A stretch of 7,936 nucleotides of DNA from Rhizobiaceae bacterium. GTDB lineage: Bacteria; Pseudomonadota; Alphaproteobacteria; Rhizobiales; Rhizobiaceae. The stretch covers positions 1 through 7,936 of the forward strand of contig JACMIV010000100.1 in assembly GCA_014380965.1 (NCBI GenBank). The letters run 5' to 3'. This document shows positions 1 through 6,705 of this stretch, piece after piece. A program made the translations under genes and the position numbers. The notes under the pieces are model-generated. The model searched no databases, was not told where the DNA came from, and saw nothing but the letters and a program-made list of their open reading frames with translations. The stretch's first letter is position 1, and every line of letters begins with the position of its first letter.

Positions 1-1036
1 CGCGGTCCGGATTGCGCTTGTCATAGGCGGGTTCGCCCGCCAGCCGCGCAGCGAGGTGGCCGGCGGTCAGCGTGTAGACGAAGGACTTGTTCCATTCGAG
101 ATAGACGTCGAAATTCGGGTAGGCGAGGAAAGCCGGGCCGCCGCGCCCCATCGGCAGGATCAGGGAGGCAGGAAGCGCGTCCTCTTCGAGGGCCGAGCCG
201 TCCGCCTTGGTGACGCCGAGGCCGGCAAAGGCGCTCCGCGGCTCCTTGTTGGCGAGCGAGGCGCGCTCCCAGGGGAAGTCCTGCGGCACTTTGACGGCTT
301 CGAGCCAGGGCTCGCCGGCGCGCCAGCCGAGCGAGGCCATGAACTTGGCGGTTGTGGCGAGCACATCCGGGGAGTCGCGGAGAAGGTCGATCCGGCCGTT
401 GCCGTCGGCATCGGTGCCGAACTTCAGGTACTCCTCGGGCAGGATCTGCGTCTGGCCGAGCTCGCCCGCCCACGCCCCGATCATCTGCTCGGGCTGGAGA
501 TAACCGGCGTCGACCACCTGCATCGCGGCGACGAGATGCGGGCGGAAGAGGGCAGGGCGGCGGCAATCGTGGGAGAGCGTCGCGAGCGCAGAAAGAGTGT
601 TGAAGTCGCCGAGGACGGCGCCGTAGTCGGTCTCGAGACCCCAGAAAGCGGCGATGGCGGCGCCGGGAACGCCCGTCTCGGCCTCCACGCGGTCGAAGGT
701 CGAGGCGTATTTCTGGAGGTTGGCCCGGCCTTGGCGCAGCCGCGAAGCATTGACCATGCGGCCGGCGAACTGGTCCCAACTCTGGGTGAAGACGCCTTGG
801 GCGCGGTCGCGCGACAGGACGCGGCCGTCGGGGGCGCTGCCGATCCGCGCCATCGATCGCGCGATCGCATCCTCGGAGACGCCTGCCGCCGCGGCCTCCT
901 GGCCGACATTCTCGAGAAAAGCACCGAAATCGCCGCCGCAGGCGACATCGCCTCGGGACGCCTCCTGGGCGGACGCGAGCGACGCCGTTGCGAGAAGGGC
1001 GGCGAGGGCGGCTGCAGCGTGGCGCGCGACGGTCAT
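1..1036 (-). CDS. Lytic murein transglycosylase, MltB/SLT_2 type (GH103), 3' end outside window
   Basis: Periplasmic enzyme expected to cleave the MurNAc-GlcNAc bond of peptidoglycan, leaving 1,6-anhydro-muropeptides. The ATG at 1036 opens a frame with no stop to the left edge (345 codons visible). Residues 1-23 form a signal peptide: short basic start, Ala/Leu-rich core, ASA-Q cleavage site. The SLT_2 catalytic domain fills about residues 33-335. E135 in FWGLETDYG (131-139) sits where the family has its catalytic glutamate. The family motif GAWAGELGQTQILP (187-200) and an acidic DADGNGRID stretch (209-217) follow. Family members are usually about 400 residues, often with a C-terminal peptidoglycan-binding domain, so the missing part is probably that tail. 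AAGGA lies 11 bases before the ATG. The GH25 gene lies upstream in the same orientation across a 145-base gap. Family is certain; the exact symbol is not, because these bacteria carry several paralogues. Confidence 0.93.
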   Translation of the reverse strand, partial: MTVARHAAAALAALLATASLASAQEASRGDVACGGDFGAFLENVGQEAAAAGVSEDAIARSMARIGSAPDGRVLSRDRAQGVFTQSWDQFAGRMVNASRLRQGRANLQKYASTFDRVEAETGVPGAAIAAFWGLETDYGAVLGDFNTLSALATLSHDCRRPALFRPHLVAAMQVVDAGYLQPEQMIGAWAGELGQTQILPEEYLKFGTDADGNGRIDLLRDSPDVLATTAKFMASLGWRAGEPWLEAVKVPQDFPWERASLANKEPRSAFAGLGVTKADGSALEEDALPASLILPMGRGGPAFLAYPNFDVYLEWNKSFVYTLTAGHLAARLAGEPAYDKRNPDR

Positions 1037-1076
1037 GGGCGGTCGGGTCCTTGGCATGGAACGAGGTCGCCCGGAC

Positions 1077-1104
1077 GTTATCGGCGACAAGATGGCGCTT
1101 TGAA
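1077..1104 (-). promoter_or_regulatory. Weak candidate promoter for the MltB-type gene
   Basis: On the minus strand, TTCAAA (1104-1099) and GATAAC (1082-1077) are separated by 16 bases. Each matches four of six positions of the sigma-70 hexamers. Transcription would begin about 35 bases before the ATG at 1036. The match is modest, and transcription from the upstream lysozyme gene is an alternative. Confidence 0.22.
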
Positions 1105-1181
1105 GAACGCCGGCACGCATTTTCGTCGTCCGCCGGATGCGTTGAGGTGTGTGTTCGCTGCCTTCTCCGGCATCGCCGGTG

Positions 1182-2006
1182 TCAGCGGCGTTTCGGTCGA
1201 TTGGCCTTCAGCCATTTCGCCCAGTCGGCACGCGAGCCGGAGAAGGCGTTGCGGTCGACCTCACCGGAGACGCCCGGAACGGTTCCGGTCGCGGTGTACT
1301 GCCAGAACCGGAAGGGGCGGGAGGTATAGACGTTGCCCGGATGGTCGCGCACGGCCCGCAGCCAGAATTCGTGCCGCGGGAATGTGCCGACGAGGCGCTC
1401 GCGGTGGATGTCGATCGGCGCGTAGACGAGCGGCCGGACACCATAATGGCTCTCGAGCTCGTCCATGAACGCGTTCATCTCCTTCACCACGTCGTCGCGG
1501 GGCGGGCGCTTGGTGCAGGTCGGCGAATCCGGGTTCCATTCGACGTCGAGGACGGGCGGCAGAGCATTGGCGTCGCGGGGTACATTGTCGATGAACCAAC
1601 GCGCCTGGCTCCTTCCATCCCGGCACCAGTAGAAGAAATGGTACGCACCTCGCGGAATGCCGGCAGCGCCCGCGCCGCGCCAGTTCTCGGCGAAGCGGCT
1701 GTCGACGCGGTCGCCGCCCTCGGTCGACTTGATGTAGGCAAAGGCGACGCCGCCGTCTCGCGCCGCGCCCCAGTCGATTTCGCCCTGGTACTTCGAGACG
1801 TCGATGCCGTGGACCGGATGAGCCTGCGGGCTCGAAGCGGAGAAATCGGAAAGGCCGAGATCGGCGGTGTCGAGCGAGGTCGAGGTGCAACCGGTCGCGA
1901 TCGCGCCGGTTAGGACGATGGCGACGATGACCTTGGCAAGCGCGCCCGAGATGAGCGTCTTTCTCTTTGCTGCGAGTGCTCTGCCGGCAGAACGGTCGAG
2001 GCTCAT
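1182..2006 (-). CDS. GH25 family lysozyme (muramidase), exported, possible lipoprotein
   Basis: Predicted N-acetylmuramidase of glycoside hydrolase family 25, hydrolysing the MurNAc-GlcNAc bond. From the ATG at 2006 it is 274 residues. The first 39 form a basic stretch (about residues 8-16) plus hydrophobic segment ending ATG-C40, a lipobox-like site whose -3 Ala is less usual than Leu; plain signal cleavage or anchoring is possible. GH25 hallmarks follow: HGIDVSKYQG (66-75, first acidic residue D69), FAYIKSTEGG (89-98), GAYHFFYW (120-127), and LDVEW (153-157) holding the catalytic-type Asp/Glu pair D154 and E156. RFWQYTATG (233-241) and VDRNAF (250-255) are the usual C-terminal strand motifs. 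A GTG at 2015 would add three residues; neither start has a clear ribosome site, and ATG was preferred. It lies upstream of the MltB-type gene on the same strand. Confidence 0.93.
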   Translation of the reverse strand: MSLDRSAGRALAAKRKTLISGALAKVIVAIVLTGAIATGCTSTSLDTADLGLSDFSASSPQAHPVHGIDVSKYQGEIDWGAARDGGVAFAYIKSTEGGDRVDSRFAENWRGAGAAGIPRGAYHFFYWCRDGRSQARWFIDNVPRDANALPPVLDVEWNPDSPTCTKRPPRDDVVKEMNAFMDELESHYGVRPLVYAPIDIHRERLVGTFPRHEFWLRAVRDHPGNVYTSRPFRFWQYTATGTVPGVSGEVDRNAFSGSRADWAKWLKANRPKRR

Positions 2007-2269
2007 GAATGTCACGCCCGCGCTAGAGGTTTGAAAACAATGACGTCGGCGCAGTTTGCATCGCTATGCTTAAAGTCTCTTTACCGCGCTTTTGGAAAGA
2101 TGACTCGCCGCCCGCGCGAGCCGCGCTATCTCGATCCCAAAGCTTCTCGGAGCTTCTACGCACGGTCCTCGCCGTATCGCATCGAAATTTTGCGTGATCG
2201 TCGTGGATCGAACGGAAACGGTCGTCGTTCGTTGATGGCCCGGTACACTCAAACAGATGGACGTTTGAC

Positions 2270-2503
2270 ATGAAGAAGATTTCTCTCGCGCTTTGCGCTT
2301 CCGCCCTGATGACCCTCGCGGCGTGCTCGGGCTCCGACGACGCGGCCGAGACCCCGGCCGCGACCCCGCCGGCCGCAAGCACGACGACGACGACCACCCC
2401 GCCGCCTGCCGACACGATGGCGCCGTCGACACCTCCCGCCAGCACGACGACCACCACGCCGTCGACCGGAACGGGCACGACCGGAACCGCCCCCGCGAAC
2501 TAA
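2270..2503 (+). CDS. Small Thr/Pro-rich lipoprotein, function unknown
   Basis: Encodes 77 residues. The first 19 are a textbook lipoprotein signal: MKK, a hydrophobic core, then lipobox LAAC with C19 as the lipidated residue. The mature part has no recognisable fold. An acidic SGSDDAAE start (20-27) is followed by Ala/Pro/Thr stretches with two similar blocks, PPAAS plus six Thr (33-43) and PPAS plus five Thr (55-63). In DNA these are runs of acg/acc codons, a substrate for repeat-length change by slippage. The mature protein is probably disordered and anchored in a membrane, perhaps as a surface or spacer peptide. It is transcribed away from the lysozyme gene, with 263 bases between the two starts. 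The ribosome site is weak (gatgga, 8 bases before the ATG). I do not recognise a family beyond generic short lipoproteins. Confidence 0.75.
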   Translation: MKKISLALCASALMTLAACSGSDDAAETPAATPPAASTTTTTTPPPADTMAPSTPPASTTTTTPSTGTGTTGTAPAN

Positions 2504-2685
2504 GGCGGTCGCTGCCGGGCTTTGGGCGGCAATCGTCCTGAAGACAGCCGGCGGCGCACGATCGAAATCAAGAGCGGCCTCGCGAAAGCGGGGTCGTTTT
2601 CGTTGAGGGGTGCCTTACGTGCATCGTTTGGCGCACATGCCGGCATCGTTCCGGTTTGGTCGTTTCGTTCACGAGGATGCCCGCT

Positions 2686-3669
2686 ATGGAATACCGCAAG
2701 CTCGGCCGCACCGGCCTCGACGTGTCGCGTCTCTGCCTCGGATGCATGAGCTTCGGCGATCCCGACTGGTTGGTTCACCCCTGGGTGCTCGGGCGAGACG
2801 ACGCGATGCCGTTCTTCGAACGCGCGGTGGAGGCGGGGATCAACTTCTTCGACACGGCGGATATGTACTCGTTCGGCGTCAGCGAGGAGATCACGGGCGA
2901 GGCGCTTGGAAAGCTCCTGCCCCGCGAAGAGGCGGTGATCGCGACGAAGCTCGGGCTTTCCATGGGCAAGGGCCCGAATTCGAGCGGGCTGTCACGCAAA
3001 CGCATCGTCGACTGCGTCGAGAGCTCGCTCGACCGGCTCGGAACCGACTATATCGACATTCTCTATATTCATCGGCTCGATCCGGAGACGCCGATGGAGG
3101 AGATCGTGGAGGGGCTTGCGCAGGTCGTCGGCGACGGATCGGTCCGCTATCTCGGCGCGTCCTCCATGTATGCGTGGCAGTTCGCCAAGATGCGCGAGAT
3201 GCAGAGGGCAGCGGGATGTCCGCCCTTCGCCGTGATGCAGAACTTCTACAACCTCCTCTACCGCGAAGAAGAACGCGAGATGATCCCCTATTGCGCCTCG
3301 GAGGGCGTCGCGGTCGTGCCGTGGTCGCCGCTCGCGCGCGGTTTCCTTGCGGGCAACACGCCGAAGGGTGGCGAGGCAACGAAACGGGGGCAACGCGATC
3401 CTCGCTCGAAGGATTACTTCGGCAGCGATACGGATTACGAGATCGCTAGCGTCGTAGCCGCCATCGCGTCGGAGCGTGGCGTTTCGCCCGCGCAGATCGC
3501 GCTTGCCTGGGTGCTCTCGCGCGGCGACATCACCGCGCCGATCGTCGGGGCGACGAAGATGCGCCATCTCGACGACGCTATCGCGGCGCTGTCGCTGACG
3601 CTCGAGCCTGCGGAGATCGCGCGTCTGGAGGCGCCTTATCGACCGCGCGCGATCATGGGGCACAGCTGA
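2686..3669 (+). CDS. Aldo/keto reductase family oxidoreductase
   Basis: NADPH-dependent oxidoreductase of the aldo/keto reductase superfamily, a cytosolic (beta/alpha)8 barrel of 327 residues, close to the family's usual length. The opening YRKLGRTGLDVSRLCLG (3-19) is characteristic of the YajO/YghZ-like branch. The catalytic tetrad is visible: D56 (FFDTAD), Y61 (MYS), K88 (ATKLG) and H129 (YIHRLD). Cofactor-site segments GASSMYAWQ (158-166), MQNFYNLL (184-191) and VVPWSPLARGFLAG (210-223) are all present. ATG at 2686 was chosen because GAGG lies nine bases before it; an ATG at 2677 abuts the same GAGG too closely. The physiological substrate cannot be read from sequence; members reduce diverse carbonyls. 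Flanking gaps of 182 and 233 bases suggest it is transcribed alone, and no link to the neighbouring cell wall genes is evident. Confidence 0.93.
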   Translation: MEYRKLGRTGLDVSRLCLGCMSFGDPDWLVHPWVLGRDDAMPFFERAVEAGINFFDTADMYSFGVSEEITGEALGKLLPREEAVIATKLGLSMGKGPNSSGLSRKRIVDCVESSLDRLGTDYIDILYIHRLDPETPMEEIVEGLAQVVGDGSVRYLGASSMYAWQFAKMREMQRAAGCPPFAVMQNFYNLLYREEEREMIPYCASEGVAVVPWSPLARGFLAGNTPKGGEATKRGQRDPRSKDYFGSDTDYEIASVVAAIASERGVSPAQIALAWVLSRGDITAPIVGATKMRHLDDAIAALSLTLEPAEIARLEAPYRPRAIMGHS

Positions 3670-3902
3670 CACGACGCATCCGCCACCGTCTCGACGTTTC
3701 GGCTGCAGTAACGGCCTCATTCGCCGGGGCCAGGCGCCGTGCGGCATCTTTCGCATTGCAAAAGTCGCAGGGGCTGCGATCTTGCGTCAGAGCCCTTTCT
3801 CGGCGTGAGCACCGCTTGGGGGTAGCTTATGACGCATTCGCTGGTCGGCTGCGGGCAAAGAGCGGCAGCGGGGCGGTCCACCTCGCCCGCGGAAACGGAG
3901 AC

Positions 3903-4619
3903 ATGCAGATCCTCTGGAGCCTCGGCGCGCTGTTGCGGTCCCTGCCCGCTCAGGGCAAGCACACGCTCGAAGCGCTGTACGACAGCATCCGCCGGCTCTT
4001 CGGCGGAGACCGCGAGACGCGGCGGCAGGTGGCCTTTTCGGTCGCGATGATTGCGCTCGCGGCGAAAATGGCGAAGGCCGACGGCATCGTCAGCCAGGCC
4101 GAGATCGCCGCCTTCCAGCAGATCTTTGCGATCCCGGCCGAGGAGATGCGCAACGTCTTCCGGCTCTACGATCTCGCCAAGCAGGACACCGCCGGGTTCG
4201 AGGCCTATGCGGCCAAGATGACGGCGCTCTGCGTGGAGGAGGAAGGGCGCTGCGTGCTCCTCGCCGACATCCTCGATGGGCTCTTTCACATCGCGAAGGC
4301 CGACGGGCTCGTCCACCCGCGCGAGCTCGATTTCCTTGCCCGGATCGCCGAGATCTTTCGGCTCACCGAACTGGAATTCGCCCAGATCCGCCACCGCCAC
4401 GTTACGACCGGCGAGGACGGCCCGTACGCGGTTCTCGGCGTTGCTCCTGGCGACCCGCCGAGCCACGTGCGTGCCCGCTACCTCGATCTCGTCAAGGAGA
4501 ACCATCCAGACCGGCTTGCCGCCCGCGGCGTACCGGATGAGTTCATGGCGATCGGCATCGAGCGGATGAAGGCTATCAACGCGGCCTATGAGAGCGTCGC
4601 GAAAATGAGGGCAGTTTGA
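3903..4619 (+). CDS. DjlA-like co-chaperone: TerB domain plus C-terminal J domain
   Basis: A 238-residue J-domain protein. Residues about 40-165 form a TerB-like helical domain. It contains two matching acidic segments, AKADGIVSQAE (57-67) and AKADGLVHPRE (131-141), the usual putative metal-binding repeats of TerB. The J domain occupies about 171-235: YAVLGV (175-180), HPD (201-203), the tripeptide needed to stimulate DnaK ATPase, and a final INAAYESV helix. E. coli DjlA has the same TerB-J order behind one N-terminal membrane segment. Here residues 1-14 are only mildly hydrophobic, so membrane anchoring is uncertain. ATG at 3903 is the first in frame and has GGAG six bases upstream. Its stop overlaps the next gene's start (TGATG), implying translational coupling to the amidase. 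A role in envelope-related DnaK work is inference from DjlA. Confidence 0.88.
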   Translation: MQILWSLGALLRSLPAQGKHTLEALYDSIRRLFGGDRETRRQVAFSVAMIALAAKMAKADGIVSQAEIAAFQQIFAIPAEEMRNVFRLYDLAKQDTAGFEAYAAKMTALCVEEEGRCVLLADILDGLFHIAKADGLVHPRELDFLARIAEIFRLTELEFAQIRHRHVTTGEDGPYAVLGVAPGDPPSHVRARYLDLVKENHPDRLAARGVPDEFMAIGIERMKAINAAYESVAKMRAV

Positions 4620-5431
4620 TGGAGGAATGGGCGCCTCCCGAGAGGCCGGTGCTTCTAACGCCCGATTCCGCCCTCGTCGCAGAGGTCTACACTTCGCCGA
4701 ACGTCGATCCGCGTCGCGGCGTCGCCGGTCCCGACATGCTCATCCTGCACTACACCGGCATGGAGGACGGCGAGGCGGCACGCCGTTGGCTCTGCATGGA
4801 ACGATCGCAGGTCTCCTGCCACTACCTGATCCACGAGGACGGGCGGATCGTGCAGATGGTACGGGAGGCCGACCGGGCCTGGCATGCGGGTGCCGGAAGC
4901 TGGCGGGGCAGGGACGACGTGAATTCCCGCTCGATCGGGATCGAGATCGTCAATCCCGGCCACGAGCACGGCTATCGCGCTTTCCCTGTTGTCCAGATCG
5001 CGGCGGTCATCGAATTGTGCGGCGATTGCGGCAGCCGCTGGCCGATTGCGCGGGAGAACGTGCTGGCCCATTCCGATATCGCTCCCGCCCGCAAGCAGGA
5101 TCCCGGCGAACTGTTCCCTTGGGATCAACTCTTTTCAGCGGGAATCGGACACTTCACGACGCCTGCACCGGTCACCTCCGGCCGCTATTTCGGGCTTGGA
5201 GACGAGGGAGAGCCGGTTGCAGCCTTCCAGGCCCTGCTCGCGAGCTACGGCTACGAGGTGACGGCGTCGGGAGTTTTCGATGCTGCGACGCGACTTGCGA
5301 CGATCGCGTTCCAGCGGCATTTTCGACCGGCGAAGGTCGACGGCATCGCCGACATGTCGACGATCACAACCCTGCATCGTCTGCTGACGAGCCTTCCGAG
5401 TTCTCCCTACGCGGCCGCCGGGATCGCATGA
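4619..5431 (+). CDS. N-acetylmuramoyl-L-alanine amidase (Amidase_2) with peptidoglycan-binding domain
   Basis: Zinc amidase expected to cut the bond between MurNAc (or 1,6-anhydro-MurNAc) and L-Ala of the stem peptide. It has 270 residues. The Amidase_2 domain spans about 20-170. Zinc ligands fit H44 (ILHYTG), H151 (AHSD) and D161 (KQDPG), with E109 (GIEIVN) and K159 as catalytic-type residues, the same set used by AmpD/AmiD enzymes. A PG_binding_1-like domain covers about 190-260 (FQALLASYGY, then FQRHFRPAKVDGIAD). No signal peptide or lipobox is visible, unlike E. coli AmiD, so a cytosolic muropeptide-recycling role like AmpD fits better. That domain layout would be unusual for classical short AmpD. 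Start ATG shares one base with the upstream stop; GAGGG lies 8 bases before it, inside the J-domain gene. An in-frame TTG at 4616 is an unlikely alternative. Confidence 0.92.
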   Translation: MEEWAPPERPVLLTPDSALVAEVYTSPNVDPRRGVAGPDMLILHYTGMEDGEAARRWLCMERSQVSCHYLIHEDGRIVQMVREADRAWHAGAGSWRGRDDVNSRSIGIEIVNPGHEHGYRAFPVVQIAAVIELCGDCGSRWPIARENVLAHSDIAPARKQDPGELFPWDQLFSAGIGHFTTPAPVTSGRYFGLGDEGEPVAAFQALLASYGYEVTASGVFDAATRLATIAFQRHFRPAKVDGIADMSTITTLHRLLTSLPSSPYAAAGIA

Positions 5432-5536
5432 CTTAGCCGGCAAAGCGATCCGGTTTTGTGTCACTCCGACATGCGGCGTGATGGAATAGCCATATTCAGG
5501 GTCCGTTTGCACCGCAGAAGCTCAGCCGCAAACGTT

Positions 5537-5590
5537 CGCGGCCGGGCCGCGGCAGGGGACATTTCCGGGGCGTCGAGGGGAATTCGACGC
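5537..5590 (+). other. Two perfect hairpins in the leader of the SLT transglycosylase
   Basis: The first hairpin pairs CGCGGC (5537-5542) with GCCGCG (5546-5551) around a 3-base loop. The second pairs GCGTCGA (5570-5576) with TCGACGC (5584-5590) around a 7-base loop. A short GTCG/CGAC stem follows at about 5591-5603. None is followed by a T tract, so these are not standard intrinsic terminators. They sit just upstream of AGGA at 5604-5607 and could affect the message leader, or separate it from the amidase gene. Chance is a real possibility in such GC-rich DNA. Confidence 0.3.
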
Positions 5591-5617
5591 GTCGGTATTC
5601 GACAGGAATTCGTGGAC

Positions 5618-6148
5618 ATGAACAGACCGACCAGCATGGCTCTCGCCGTGGCGCTTTCGCTCGCGCTGACGCAGGGCTCCTTCGCCGAGATCGCCTCCTC
5701 CACCTCTACAGCGCCGCTGAAAGCCGGCGCTTCTCTTGAAAAGGGCACGCTCGAAAAGGGTGGTGGGCATGGCGACAGGCCTTTTGCCGCCATCATCGCG
5801 CGGCACGCCGCCGCCGAGGGTGTGCCGTTGGCGCTCGCCCACGCGATCATCGGCGTCGAGAGCAACTATCGCGTCAAGGTGACGGGCCGGGCCGGGGAGG
5901 TCGGCCTCATGCAGATCAAGCCGGCGACGGCGCGAGGCCTCGGCTACACCGGCTCGACGAAGGCGCTCTACGATCCGGAGACCAACATCCGCTGGGGGAT
6001 GAAGTATCTCGCCGGAGCGCGCGATCTCGGCGGCGGCACGACCTGCGGGACGGTGCTGAAGTACAATGCCGGGCACTATGCCAGACGCATGAACCCCGTT
6101 TCCAAAGCCTATTGCCGGAAGGTGATGAAACGTCTCGGCGAAGCGTGA
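5618..6148 (+). CDS. Small exported lytic transglycosylase, SLT (GH23-like) domain
   Basis: A 176-residue periplasmic muralytic enzyme with a goose-lysozyme-like SLT fold. Residues 1-23 are a signal peptide (hydrophobic 7-18, SFA-E cleavage site). A low-complexity linker with a duplicated LEKG (40-43, 45-48) leads to the catalytic domain at about 55-175. Hallmarks are the catalytic glutamate E81 in GVESNY (79-84), GEVGLMQIKPATA (93-105), the NIRWGMKYLAG helix (123-133) and KYNAGH (148-153). The MQI and YNAG motifs define this family. The protein is near the minimum size for a functional SLT domain, with no added binding module. ATG at 5618 follows AGGA by 10 bases; the in-frame GTG at 5612 is less likely. 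A 186-base gap follows the amidase, so it may have its own promoter. Confidence 0.92.
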   Translation: MNRPTSMALAVALSLALTQGSFAEIASSTSTAPLKAGASLEKGTLEKGGGHGDRPFAAIIARHAAAEGVPLALAHAIIGVESNYRVKVTGRAGEVGLMQIKPATARGLGYTGSTKALYDPETNIRWGMKYLAGARDLGGGTTCGTVLKYNAGHYARRMNPVSKAYCRKVMKRLGEA

Positions 6149-6190
6149 AGGCTGGCGCGAGGGTGGACTGCGGGTTCCTGCGACCCTTTG

Positions 6191-6217
6191 TTGACTTCCG
6201 CCTCACCTGCCATCAAA
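6191..6217 (+). promoter_or_regulatory. Probable promoter of the RNase P RNA gene
   Basis: TTGACT (6191-6196) matches the -35 consensus at five of six bases. A weak -10 candidate, ATCAAA (6212-6217), lies 15 bases downstream; TCAAAG at 16-base spacing is similar. Alphaproteobacterial promoters often have a strong TTGAC and a loose -10. The predicted RNA 5' end at about 6225-6228 would be 8-11 bases past the -10, the right distance. Confidence 0.5.
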
Positions 6218-6227
6218 GGTCCGCCCC

Positions 6228-6705
6228 GCCAGTCGGCTGGGCGACCGCTGCCGTCAGATGTCGAAAGACGACGGGGGAGGAAAGTCCGGGCTCCACGGAG
6301 AAACGGTGCCGGGTAACGCCCGGCGGGGGTGACCCCAGGGACAGTGCCACAGAAAATAAACCGCCCCGCCTGCGGTTGCGCTTCGACCGGACGCGGCATG
6401 GGACACCGTCCCACCGTCCATGGGATCGACTCCCACGTCGATAGAAACGGTGCGCAAGCGCAAGCGCCGGCGGGGTAAGGGTGAAACGGTGGGGTAAGAG
6501 CCCACCGCGCTTCCGGCAACGGCGGCGGCAGGGCAAACCCCACCGGGAGCAAGACCGAATAGGGACGACGTGGCGGGCAACCGCCAGCCTTTCTCCGGGC
6601 CGGTCGTCCGGGTGGGTTGCTCGAGGCCATGTGCGAGCATGGTCCCAGAGGAATGGTCGCCCGGCAGTTCGCTGCCGACAGAACCCGGCTTACAGGCCGA
6701 CTGGC
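6228..6705 (+). ncRNA. rnpB: RNase P RNA (bacterial type A, alphaproteobacterial)
   Basis: Catalytic RNA subunit of RNase P, which removes 5' leaders from tRNA precursors with the RnpA protein. Ends were set by the closing helix P1: GCCAGTCGGC (6228-6237) is the exact complement of GCCGACTGGC (6696-6705). Conserved cores appear in order: GAGGAAAGTCC (6277-6287), ACAGAAAA (6349-6356), GGTAAGGGTGAAACGGTG (6474-6491) followed by GGTAAGAG, GGCAAACCCCACCGG (6532-6546) with AAGACCGAATAGG, GTCCCAGAGGAATGG (6643-6657), and ACAGAACCCGGCTTACAGG (6678-6696). At about 478 bases it is longer than E. coli M1 RNA (377). The extra length seems to lie around 6361-6470, where several nested GC hairpins occur. 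True ends could differ by a few bases. Open frames crossing this segment on both strands are artefacts of its GC content. Confidence 0.95.

Noticed and set aside
1167..1179. CCGGC-ATC-GCCGG palindrome just after the lysozyme stop
   Set aside because: Only a 5-bp stem with a 3-base loop and no T tract on either strand, so an intrinsic terminator is not supported.
56..1468. A 470-codon open frame on the plus strand
   Set aside because: It is antisense to the MltB-type gene and the lysozyme gene, both with clear motifs and signal peptides. Its translation is Arg/Ala/Gly-rich with no family signature.
2214..2233. GGAAAC...CGTT considered as an EcfG (general stress sigma) promoter before the lipoprotein gene
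   Set aside because: The spacing between the elements is only 7 or 11 bases, whereas EcfG promoters need about 16-17, and the -35 is imperfect.
2040..2273. A plus-strand open frame whose stop overlaps the lipoprotein ATG as ATGA
   Set aside because: The overlap looks gene-like, but the translation is Arg/Ser-rich with no motif, third-position GC is clearly lower than in neighbouring genes, and no ribosome site is visible. It more likely represents the divergent promoter region.
2992..3756. A 254-codon minus-strand open frame
   Set aside because: It is a shadow of the aldo/keto reductase, whose catalytic tetrad is intact on the plus strand.
3717..4505. A 262-codon minus-strand open frame
   Set aside because: It lies antisense to the TerB-J gene and has no recognisable domain.
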